Assembly: GCF_004402235.1 (NCBI RefSeq)
Contig: NZ_SOFS01000039.1
Coordinates: 4,415 to 68,414, forward strand
Length of the DNA stretch: 64,000 nt
DNA from: Cryobacterium glucosi
Lineage (GTDB): Bacteria > Actinomycetota > Actinomycetes > Actinomycetales > Microbacteriaceae
Reading direction: 5' to 3'
Under the pieces are notes generated by a model that worked only from the letters and a program-made list of their open reading frames with translations, did no database searches and was not told where the DNA came from. Of this stretch, positions 57,184 to 64,000 are shown in pieces (position 1 is the stretch's first letter; each line of letters begins with the position of its first letter). A program made the translations under genes and the position numbers.

Positions 57184-58860
57184 CTAGGCGCGCAGCCAGG
57201 CCGTGGTGTCGCCGGGCAGGGTGCGTCCCGTGAGCGGTTCGCTCGCGAGCAGCACCTCGCCGGCGGGCAGCGTGACGGATGCCGCCCCCGTGTTCGCGAC
57301 AACGGTCACGCTGCCGTTCGTGAACGCCACGACCGCGTCACCGAGCCCGTCCAGCCCGTTCAGCCAGGACACCGAACCGAGCCCGAGGCCGTGCTCCTTG
57401 CGGAGCCGGAGGGCGAGCTTGTAGAGCTCAAGGGTCGACGTCGGCACGCCTTCCTGCACGTCGCGGGCGAGTTCGCCCCAGATGGCCGGCTGCGGCAACC
57501 AGCTGGCCGCGGTCGGGCCGAAACCGTAGGACGGCGCAGAGCCGACCCAGGGCAGCGGCACGCGGCATCCGTCCCTGCCGTAGCGTTCACCGTTGGTACG
57601 GAACCAGGTCGGGTCCTCGCGAGCGGTGTCCGGCAGGTCGACGACCTCGGGCAGGCCGAGCTCCTCGCCCTGGTACAGGTAGCTCGAGCCGGGCAGGGCG
57701 AGCATGAGGGCGGATGCCGCCCGCGCGCGACGCAGGCCGACGACGGTATCGGGAAGGCCGACCGTCTTCGGGCCGATGCCGTGACCCTGCAGGTTGTCGC
57801 CCGTCAGCGCGAGGCGCGAAGCGTGCCGGACCACGTCGTGGTTGGAGAGCACCCAGGTGCTCGGCGCCCCGACCGCGCTGAACGCGGCGAGGGAATCGTC
57901 GATGACGCGGCGGAGGGCTGGGCCGCCCCAGAGAGTCTCGAGGTAGGCGAAGTTGAATGCCTGGTGCATCTCGTCTGGGCGCACCCACTCGGCGACGTGG
58001 CTGAGCGGGTCGACCCAGGCCTCGGCGGCCAGGATCCGGTCGCCGGGGTACTCGTCGAGCACGAGCCGCCAGTCGCGGTAGACCTCGTGCACTCCGGGCT
58101 GCGCCCAGTACGGGGCGGTCGCGGCGGACTCGGCGACGACGCCGGGCTCGAGCGCGGTGGCTCCGCCCATGCTGCCGCCGTCCGCGGGGGGAGTGTAGTC
58201 AGGGAGGCCTGCGGCCTTGATCATGCCGTGTGCGACGTCGACCCGGAAGCCGTCGGCGCCGCGGTCGAGCCAGAAGCGCAGCACGTCGCGGAACTGTGCG
58301 CGCACCCAGGGGCTCTGCCAGTCGAAGTCCGGCTGGCTCGAGTCGAAGAGGTGCAGGTACCACTGGCCAGGAGTGCCGTCGGCCTCCATGACGCGGGTCC
58401 ACGCGAGACCGCCGAAGACGGATTCCCAGTTGTTCGGCGGCAGCTGGCCGTTGACGCCCTTGCCGTCGCGGAAGATGTAGTGCCCGCGCTCCTCGCTGCC
58501 TGGGCCGGCCGCGAGGGCGGCCTGGAACCAGGGGTGATCGCTCGAGGAGTGGTTGGGCACGAGGTCGACGATGACCCGGATGCCGAGATCGTGCGCCGTC
58601 GCCTGCAGGGTGGCGAAATCGTCGAGGGTGCCGAAGAGTGGATCGACGTCGCAGTAGTCGGCCACGTCGTAGCCTGCGTCGCGCTGGGGCGACGTATAGA
58701 ACGGTGAAAGCCAGATCGCGTCGATCCCGAGATCGCGCAGGGCCGGGAGTCGGCTGGTAATACCGGCGAGGTCGCCCATACCGTCGCCGTTCGAGTCAGC
58801 AAACGAGCGCGGGTAGATCTGGTAGATAACGGCGGTACGCCACCATTCGGAGCCTGTCAT
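57184..58860 (-). CDS. GH13 alpha-glucosidase
   Basis: A 558-residue family 13 glycoside hydrolase (oligo-1,6-/alpha-1,4-glucosidase group). Regions: YPRSFADSNGDGMGDLAGI, DLVPNHSSSDHPWF, nucleophile DGFRVDVAHG, acid/base AEAW in ILAAEAWVD, and LSNHDVVR. It hydrolyses maltose or short maltodextrins in the cytoplasm after uptake. Divergent from malE, with two LacI-type operators in the 174-bp gap. Confidence 0.94.
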   Translation of the reverse strand: MTGSEWWRTAVIYQIYPRSFADSNGDGMGDLAGITSRLPALRDLGIDAIWLSPFYTSPQRDAGYDVADYCDVDPLFGTLDDFATLQATAHDLGIRVIVDLVPNHSSSDHPWFQAALAAGPGSEERGHYIFRDGKGVNGQLPPNNWESVFGGLAWTRVMEADGTPGQWYLHLFDSSQPDFDWQSPWVRAQFRDVLRFWLDRGADGFRVDVAHGMIKAAGLPDYTPPADGGSMGGATALEPGVVAESAATAPYWAQPGVHEVYRDWRLVLDEYPGDRILAAEAWVDPLSHVAEWVRPDEMHQAFNFAYLETLWGGPALRRVIDDSLAAFSAVGAPSTWVLSNHDVVRHASRLALTGDNLQGHGIGPKTVGLPDTVVGLRRARAASALMLALPGSSYLYQGEELGLPEVVDLPDTAREDPTWFRTNGERYGRDGCRVPLPWVGSAPSYGFGPTAASWLPQPAIWGELARDVQEGVPTSTLELYKLALRLRKEHGLGLGSVSWLNGLDGLGDAVVAFTNGSVTVVANTGAASVTLPAGEVLLASEPLTGRTLPGDTTAWLRA

Positions 58861-58867
58861 GACGAAA

Positions 58868-58873
58868 ACTTTA
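58868..58873 (-). promoter_or_regulatory. -10 box (TAAAGT) of the glucosidase gene
   Basis: TAAAGT is seven bases from ATG 58860. The matching -35 position (about 58890-58896) lies inside operator 1. Confidence 0.5.
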
Positions 58874-58890
58874 CTGCATGGAATCCCTTA

Positions 58891-58904
58891 TGAAAGCGTT
58901 TGCA
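58891..58904. promoter_or_regulatory. LacI-type operator 1
   Basis: The minus strand reads TGCAAACGCTTTCA, a near-palindrome around the central CG that is typical of LacI/GalR-family sites. It overlaps the -35 region of the glucosidase promoter. Confidence 0.68.
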
Positions 58905-58958
58905 GAAATCTATGCTTAAACGATTCCGACAAACTTTCAAATACCATCGTGCTTTGAA

Positions 58959-58987
58959 TTGCCAATCAACAGCCGATCGACTAAACA
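58959..58987 (+). promoter_or_regulatory. Promoter of malE
   Basis: TTGCCA (58959-58964), 17 bases, TAAACA (58982-58987). Operator 2 follows immediately at the expected start of transcription. Confidence 0.6.
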
Positions 58988-59001
58988 TGTAAACGCTTGC
59001 A
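58988..59001. promoter_or_regulatory. LacI-type operator 2
   Basis: TGTAAACGCTTGCA matches operator 1 in 12 of 14 positions when that is read on the minus strand. Its place at the malE start site predicts repression without sugar. Confidence 0.7.
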
Positions 59002-59034
59002 CTTTTATTTGTTCGTTCTATGAGAGGCACACCA

Positions 59035-60273
59035 ATGATGGTGAAGAAGAAAGCCCTGCTTGCCGCCGGCGCCGTACTGGCCGCCGCAACACTGGCCCTG
59101 ACCGGCTGTTCAGGCGGAGGGGCCGCCTCGACAGCGAGCTCCACGGCCGCCGCCGGCTCCGGAAGCCTGACCGTCTGGGTCGACGCCGACCGCGCACCCG
59201 TGCTCAAGGATGCCGCCGCAGCGTTCACCCAGGAGACCGGTGTCGAGGTGAAGCTGGTCCAGAAGGACTTCACCAAGATCCAGGACGAGTTCATCGCCCA
59301 GGTCCCCACCGACAAGGGCCCGGACATCACGATCGCCGCCCACGACTGGCTCGGCAACTTCGTCGCCAACGGCGTCGTGCAGCCGGTCGAACTCGGCGAC
59401 ACCGCCGCCAACTACCAGAAGGTCGCGGTCACGGCGATGAGCGTCGAGGGCAAGACCTACGGCGTCCCGTACTCCATCGAGAACATCGCGCTGCTCCGCA
59501 ACACCGCGCTCGCCCCGGCCGCCCCCGCCAGCTATGACGACATGGTCGCAGCGGGCAAGGCCGCCGGCACCGAGTTCCCGTACCTCGTGCAGCTCGGCCC
59601 GGACGCCGACCCGTACCACCTGTACCCGTTCCAGACCTCCTTCGGCGCCCCGGTCTTCGGCACCAACGCCGACGGCAGCTACAACGCGAACGACCTGTCC
59701 ATCGGCAACGCCGGTGGCGAGGGCTTCGCGACCTGGCTCGGCGCCCAGGGCGCTGCAGGCAACCTGAGCCTCAACGTCACGAGCGACATCGCCAAGGAGA
59801 AGTTCCTCGCCGGGGCCTCGCCGTTCCTGATCACCGGCCCGTGGAACGTCCCCGACGCCCAGAAGGCCGGCATCACCGTCGCCGTCGACCCGATCCCCTC
59901 GGCCGGCGGCCAGACCGCACAGCCGTTCGTCGGCGTGCAGGGCTTCGTCGTGAGCGCCAAGAGCAAGAACGCCCTCGCCGCGAACGAGTTCCTGGTCAAC
60001 TACATCGGCAGCGAAAAGGTCCAGACCGCCCTCTACAAGGTCGGCGGGCGGGCTCCGGCCAACACCGCGGCCTTCGAGGCAGCCAGCTCCGACCCGATCA
60101 CCGCCGGCTTCGGCAAGGTTGCGGCCACGGCCGTCCCGATGCCGAGCATCCCGCAGATGGGCAAGGTCTGGCAGTTCTGGGGTGTCACCGAAGCGGCGAT
60201 CATCTCCCAGAAGGGTGACCCGGTCGCCCTGTGGCAGAAGATGACCGCCGACATCCAGACCGCCATCAAGTAA
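59035..60273 (+). CDS. malE: Maltodextrin ABC transporter substrate-binding lipoprotein
   Basis: A 412-residue extracellular binding protein. Lipobox LALTGCS with Cys about 23, then mature domain opening GSLTVWVDADRAPVLKDAAAAF, and MalE-type blocks (DIAKEKFLAGASPFLITGPWNV). The GH13 genes on either side support malto-oligosaccharides. ATG 59035 is chosen because AGAGG lies seven bases upstream; 59020 and 59038 are in-frame alternatives. Confidence 0.92.
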   Translation: MMVKKKALLAAGAVLAAATLALTGCSGGGAASTASSTAAAGSGSLTVWVDADRAPVLKDAAAAFTQETGVEVKLVQKDFTKIQDEFIAQVPTDKGPDITIAAHDWLGNFVANGVVQPVELGDTAANYQKVAVTAMSVEGKTYGVPYSIENIALLRNTALAPAAPASYDDMVAAGKAAGTEFPYLVQLGPDADPYHLYPFQTSFGAPVFGTNADGSYNANDLSIGNAGGEGFATWLGAQGAAGNLSLNVTSDIAKEKFLAGASPFLITGPWNVPDAQKAGITVAVDPIPSAGGQTAQPFVGVQGFVVSAKSKNALAANEFLVNYIGSEKVQTALYKVGGRAPANTAAFEAASSDPITAGFGKVAATAVPMPSIPQMGKVWQFWGVTEAAIISQKGDPVALWQKMTADIQTAIK

Positions 60274-60276
60274 CGA

Positions 60277-60324
60277 AGCACCACAGCGCCACAGCACCAC
60301 AGCACCACAGCACCACAGCACGAC
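60277..60324 (+). repeat. Six octamer units between malE and malF
   Basis: AGCACCAC in six tandem copies, two of them with one substitution (60277-60324), begin just after the malE stop and run into a hairpin. They are not CRISPR (no spacers). Confidence 0.9.
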
Positions 60325-60360
60325 GGATGCCCGTCCCCGTCCCCCGAGGACGGGCATCCG
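60324..60360 (+). terminator. malE-malF intercistronic hairpin
   Basis: A 13-bp perfect stem (60324-60336 with 60348-60360) around an 11-base loop. Such a hairpin between binding-protein and permease genes usually stabilises the upstream message and gives more binding protein than permease. Confidence 0.7.
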
Positions 60361-60398
60361 CTCACCAGCACAACCTGCACCCGAGAAAGCGGACGACG

Positions 60399-62021
60399 AT
60401 GACCACACCACGCACCGAGCAGGACGCGGCGCAGCTCCGGCAGACGAAACGCTCCCGGCGGGCCTCCCGGGTCGCCGAGGCCGCCTCCGCCGGGGTCAAG
60501 GTGCTCCTCGTCAAGATCGTGCTTCTGGGCATCGTCGACGCGATCAGCGTCTACGCCCTCTTCGTGCTCGTGATGAAGCAGGACTGGGTCGTCGTCGGCC
60601 TCGTCGCCTTCGTCACCCTGGTCGTCAACTGGATCTACTTCAGCCACCAGAAGCTCCCGGCCAAGTACCTCGCGCCCGGGCTGATCTTCCTGCTCATCTT
60701 CCAGATCTTCGTGATCGGCTACTCCGGCTACATCGCCTTCACCAACTACGGCACCGGTCACAACAGCACCAAGGCCGACGCGGTCAACGCGCTCATCGTC
60801 TCCTCGCAGGAGCGGGTTCCCGACTCCGCGAGCTACGGCCTCACCGTGCTCGAACAGTCCGGCGAGTTCAGCTTCCTCGTCACCGACCCCGACGGCACCA
60901 TCAGCGTCGGCTCGGCGACGAGCCCCCTCCGGGTCGTCACCGACGCGACGACGGATGCCACGGGCAAGGCCACCGGCCTCGCCGGCTACACGTCGCTGCG
61001 CTTCGCCGACATCGTCGCCCAGCAGCAGGCGATCGCCGCGCTCTCCGTCCCCGTCTCGGACGACCCGAACGACGGGTCCCTCCGCACCCCCGACGGGTCG
61101 AGCGCTTACCTCTACGTCTCCGACCTGGTCTACTCCGCCGCCGACGGCACCATGACGAACAGCAGCACCGGCGTCGTCTACGCCGACAACGGCAAGACCG
61201 GCTCCTTCGTGGCGCCGAGCGGCGAGGAACTGCTCCCCGGCTGGAAGGTCGAGGTGGGCTTCGCGAACTTCGTGCACGCCTTCGGCTCCGAGTCCATCCG
61301 CGGGCCGCTGATCAGCGTCACCCTCTGGACCTTCGCCTTCGCCTTGCTCTCGGTGCTGACCACGTTCGGGCTCGGGCTCTTCCTCGCGATCGTCTTCAAC
61401 GACCTGCGGATGCGCGGACGGAACGTCTACCGGGTGGTGATGATCCTGCCGTACGCCTTCCCAGCCTTCCTCTCCGCCCTCGTCTGGGCGGGCATGCTCA
61501 ACCCGCAATTCGGCTTCGTGAACCAGGTGCTCTTCGGCGGGGCGGACATCCCCTGGCTGACCAACGAATGGCTCGCGAAGTTCAGCATCATCTTCGTCAA
61601 CCTCTGGCTCGGCTTCCCGTACATGTTCCTGGTCTGCACCGGGGCTCTGCAGTCGATCCCGACCGAGATCCAGGAGGCCGCGACCGTGGACGGGGCGAGG
61701 CCCTGGCAGGTGTTCCGGCTGATCAAGCTCCCGCTGCTGCTCGTCTCGGTCGCGCCGCTGCTGATCTCCTCGTTCGCGTTCAACTTCAACAACTTCAACC
61801 TGATCTACATGCTCACCGGCGGCGGTCCCCGAGACGTCACGGCCGGCGTGAACGTCGGGGCCACCGACATCCTGATCTCGATGGTCTACAAGGTGGCCTT
61901 CGTCGGCGCGAGCCGGGACTACGGGCTCGCGAGCGCGTTCTCGATCATCATCTTCCTGCTGGTCGCGCTCGTGTCGATCGTCAGCTTCAAACAGACCAAG
62001 GCGCTAGAGGAGTTGAACTGA
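60399..62021 (+). CDS. malF: Maltodextrin ABC transporter permease MalF
   Basis: A 540-residue permease with eight helices and a large extracellular insertion (about residues 118-300) like the MalF P2 loop. The ATPase-contacting EAA loop is EIQEAATVDGARPWQVFRLIKLP (in part) near 425. GAGAAAG is a weak ribosome site. malG follows after one base. Confidence 0.93.
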   Translation: MTTPRTEQDAAQLRQTKRSRRASRVAEAASAGVKVLLVKIVLLGIVDAISVYALFVLVMKQDWVVVGLVAFVTLVVNWIYFSHQKLPAKYLAPGLIFLLIFQIFVIGYSGYIAFTNYGTGHNSTKADAVNALIVSSQERVPDSASYGLTVLEQSGEFSFLVTDPDGTISVGSATSPLRVVTDATTDATGKATGLAGYTSLRFADIVAQQQAIAALSVPVSDDPNDGSLRTPDGSSAYLYVSDLVYSAADGTMTNSSTGVVYADNGKTGSFVAPSGEELLPGWKVEVGFANFVHAFGSESIRGPLISVTLWTFAFALLSVLTTFGLGLFLAIVFNDLRMRGRNVYRVVMILPYAFPAFLSALVWAGMLNPQFGFVNQVLFGGADIPWLTNEWLAKFSIIFVNLWLGFPYMFLVCTGALQSIPTEIQEAATVDGARPWQVFRLIKLPLLLVSVAPLLISSFAFNFNNFNLIYMLTGGGPRDVTAGVNVGATDILISMVYKVAFVGASRDYGLASAFSIIIFLLVALVSIVSFKQTKALEELN

Positions 62022-62022
62022 G

Positions 62023-62931
62023 ATGCGAATCGCAGCCCCCGAAACGAGTGACCTGTACATCCCGACCAAACGACCGTTCAACTTCGGCCGGTGGTTCTCC
62101 CGCACCGGCTGGCGGCACCTCGTCGGCGCCGTCATGGTCGTGTTCTCCGCATTCCCGCTGCTCTACGTGCTCTCCGCGTCGCTGCACCCGGGTGGCACCC
62201 TGATCACGGCGAACGGCCTCTTCAACGAGGTCGACCTCGGCAGCTACTCGACCCTGTTCAACCTGCCGCAGCAGCCATACGCCGCCTGGTACGGCAACAC
62301 GCTCCTGATCGGAACGATCACCTCGGTGTGCACCGTCTTCCTCGGAGCGCTCGCCGCATATTCCTTCTCCCGCATGCGCTTCCGCGGGCGTCGGGCGGGG
62401 CTGCTCATGCTCGTCCTCGTGCAGATGTTCCCGCAGCTCCTCGCCGTCGTCGCGATCTTCCTGCTGCTCAGCGGCATCTCGGACATCTTCCCCGCGATCG
62501 GCCTCGACACCCAGATCGGGCTGATCATGGTCTACCTCGGCGGCGCCCTCGGCGTGAACACCTACCTGATGTACGGCTTCTTCAACACGATCCCCGCCTC
62601 GATCGACGAGGCGGCCAAGATCGACGGCGCCGGCCATGCCCGGATCTTCTTCACGATCATTCTGCGGCTCGTCGCCCCGATCCTCGCGGTCGTCGGCCTG
62701 CTCTCCTTCGTCGGCACGACGAATGAGTTCGTGATCGCGAGCATCGTGCTCATCACGCCGGAGAAGCAGACGCTCGCCGTCGGCCTCTACCAGTTCGTCT
62801 CCCAGGAGTTCTCGAGCAACTACTCGGTGTTCGCCGCCGGAGCCGTGCTCGCGGCGCTGCCGGTGATGGCCCTGTTCCTGTTCCTGCAGAAGTACATCGT
62901 CGGCGGGCTGACCGCCGGGTCCGTCAAGTAA
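62023..62931 (+). CDS. malG: Maltodextrin ABC transporter permease MalG
   Basis: A 302-residue, six-helix permease. EAA loop SIDEAAKIDGAGHARIFFTII (in part) near residue 190, and C-terminal KYIVGGLTAGSVK, the MalG end. It pairs with MalF. No ATPase gene follows; actinobacterial sugar importers often share one MsiK-type ATPase. Confidence 0.94.
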   Translation: MRIAAPETSDLYIPTKRPFNFGRWFSRTGWRHLVGAVMVVFSAFPLLYVLSASLHPGGTLITANGLFNEVDLGSYSTLFNLPQQPYAAWYGNTLLIGTITSVCTVFLGALAAYSFSRMRFRGRRAGLLMLVLVQMFPQLLAVVAIFLLLSGISDIFPAIGLDTQIGLIMVYLGGALGVNTYLMYGFFNTIPASIDEAAKIDGAGHARIFFTIILRLVAPILAVVGLLSFVGTTNEFVIASIVLITPEKQTLAVGLYQFVSQEFSSNYSVFAAGAVLAALPVMALFLFLQKYIVGGLTAGSVK

Positions 62932-62939
62932 TCGGCACG

Positions 62940-64000
62940 ATGCGCCCGCAGCCCTCTGCAGAGCCTCATCACGACGGGTCACCGCTCTACGTCTCCACCC
63001 AGACTCCCGCGCTCGGGGAGAGGGTGCGGGTGCGGGTGCGCGTTCCCCGGCAGTTCGGCTGTGTCAGTGCTGTCTACGCACGGTCCAACCCCGACAGGGA
63101 GCCTCGATTCAATGCGGCGCACCTGCTCGGCACGGTCGACGGCACGCAGTGGGTCGACGGCGCCCAGTGGTGGGAGGCCGAGGTGCTCGTGGAGAACCCG
63201 GTGCACGGTTACCGGTTCCTCCTCACGCGGGTCGACGGCAGCCATGCCTGGCTGAACGCGAGCGGCGTGCACTCCATCGAGACGCTCGACTCGGAGGACT
63301 TCAAGCTCGTCACGTTTGCTCCGCCGCCCGAGTGGGCGCGGTCGACCGTGATGTACCAGGTCTTCCCTGACCGGTTCGGCCGGTCCGCGAGGGCCGACGG
63401 GCGGGAGGCACCCGCGTGGGGCATCCCGGCGGGCTGGAGCGACGGCGTCGACAGGGAACAGCCCGGTCGTTCGCACCAGTTCTACGGCGGTGACCTCGAC
63501 GGCGTGGTCGACCACCTCGACCACCTCGCCCGGCTCGGCATCACCCTGATCTACCTGACCCCGGTGTTCCCCGGTGCCTCCAACCACCGCTACGACGCCT
63601 CGAGCTTCAGCGAGGTCGATCCCCTGCTCGGCGGCGACGATGCCCTGGTCCGGCTCGTCGGTGCCGCGCACGCGAACGGCCTCCGGGTGATCGGCGACCT
63701 CACGTCCAACCACTCGGGCGATCGCCACGACTGGTTCCGGGCCGCGCACCGCGCCCCGGCGGCCCCCGAGGGTGCCTTCTACTATTGGCTCGACGAGGAG
63801 CACGACGGCTACGCCTCCTGGCTCGGTGAGCGCAGCCTGCCCAAGTTCAACTGGGCCTCGGCAGAGCTCCGGCGGCGTTTCATCGAGGGCCCCGACTCCG
63901 TCGTCGCGCACTGGCTCGAGCCGCCCTTCAGCCTCGACGGCTGGCGCATCGACGTCGCCAACATGACCGGGCGGATGCTCGGCGACGACCTCAACGCCGA
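62940..64000 (+). CDS. GH13 alpha-amylase family enzyme, 3' end outside window
   Basis: ATG at 62940, eight bases after malG, opens 353 codons that are still open at the right edge. An N-terminal beta domain (about 15-115), then the catalytic barrel: YQVFPDRFGRS, LIYLTPVFPGASNHRYDAS, DLTSNHSGDRHDWF and GWRIDVANMTG (nucleophile Asp). The N-terminal domain and the Y-x-x-FPDRF start point to the maltogenic amylase/neopullulanase or cyclomaltodextrinase group. Acid/base and third acidic residues lie outside. Confidence 0.9.
   Translation, partial: MRPQPSAEPHHDGSPLYVSTQTPALGERVRVRVRVPRQFGCVSAVYARSNPDREPRFNAAHLLGTVDGTQWVDGAQWWEAEVLVENPVHGYRFLLTRVDGSHAWLNASGVHSIETLDSEDFKLVTFAPPPEWARSTVMYQVFPDRFGRSARADGREAPAWGIPAGWSDGVDREQPGRSHQFYGGDLDGVVDHLDHLARLGITLIYLTPVFPGASNHRYDASSFSEVDPLLGGDDALVRLVGAAHANGLRVIGDLTSNHSGDRHDWFRAAHRAPAAPEGAFYYWLDEEHDGYASWLGERSLPKFNWASAELRRRFIEGPDSVVAHWLEPPFSLDGWRIDVANMTGRMLGDDLNA

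Noticed and set aside
60277-60324. CRISPR-like array between malE and malF
   Set aside because: Contiguous octamers, no spacers, no cas genes nearby.

Overview
The window is chromosomal DNA of a high-GC actinobacterium, most likely a member of the Microbacteriaceae (a Cryobacterium-like genus would fit, but the genus is an inference). Signs are the very high GC content, the menaquinone and Ccs-type cytochrome c gene sets, the 32-residue actinobacterial ribosomal protein bS22, a DUF222/HNH gene, DUF1918 and DUF4229 proteins, and two copies of a small DUF7882-like family that I know mainly from Microbacteriaceae. There is no phage, integrase, transposase or CRISPR array. Nearly all genes are intact; the only gene debris seen is a roughly 41-codon aminotransferase tail at 45.0-45.1 kb.

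Layout. 0-7 kb: truncated DUF222/HNH gene, APC permease, type-B carboxylesterase, FMN-dependent reductase, MFS exporter, tRNA-Arg. 7-15 kb: XRE-cupin regulator, methyltransferase, AlkD-like HEAT protein, P-type cation ATPase, DUF7882-like protein, AlkA-like glycosylase, small zinc ribbon. 15-23 kb: DUF1918 protein, MarR and OmpR-type regulators, upp, tadA, glutamine amidotransferase, CDF transporter, proC, ArsR-like regulator, bS22, HAD phosphatase, glutaredoxin-like and Dabb proteins. 23-29.5 kb: aspS, a histidine phosphatase and a four-gene cytochrome c maturation operon (TlpA, CcdA, ResB, CcsB). 29.5-45 kb: menC, menB, menE, menA, menD, menF, menG, a polyprenyl synthase and fprA, with a DUF7882-like two-gene cassette, a group-2 sigma factor, DUF4229, PLDc_N and PPK2 genes among them. 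45-52 kb: yajQ and a five-gene MacAB-like exporter with two adaptors and a DUF5666 lipoprotein. 52-57 kb: LacI regulator, tRNA-Tyr, inositol-phosphatase-like protein, M23 peptidase, small alarmone synthetase. 57-64 kb: a maltodextrin cluster (GH13 glucosidase divergent from malEFG and a second GH13 enzyme cut by the right edge) with LacI-type operators.

How the parts fit. The central block makes a respiratory chain: chorismate goes to menaquinone through MenF, D, C, E, B, A and G with a dedicated prenyl-chain synthase, next to the machinery that attaches heme to c-type cytochromes. menH and a DHNA-CoA thioesterase are not in the window. The right-hand block imports and hydrolyses maltodextrins, but malK is absent, so the ATPase is probably shared and encoded elsewhere.

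Three patterns cut across the annotation. First, about twenty genes have a TAnnnT -10 box exactly six bases before the start codon, so transcription should begin on the start codon (leaderless mRNA); genes inside operons use Shine-Dalgarno sites or stop/start overlaps instead. Second, gene 3' ends carry long, mostly perfect inverted repeats (up to 28 bp), each with its own sequence; one pair shares sequence with base-pair covariation and looks like a dispersed palindrome that also sits inside menE. Third, the heptamer GCATCCG/CGGATGC is strongly over-represented on both strands, mostly inside genes. Smaller items worth attention are a 54-codon leader ORF ahead of the sigma factor, a leaderless Cys-Cys small ORF ahead of an OmpR-type regulator, and a duplicated unknown gene family.
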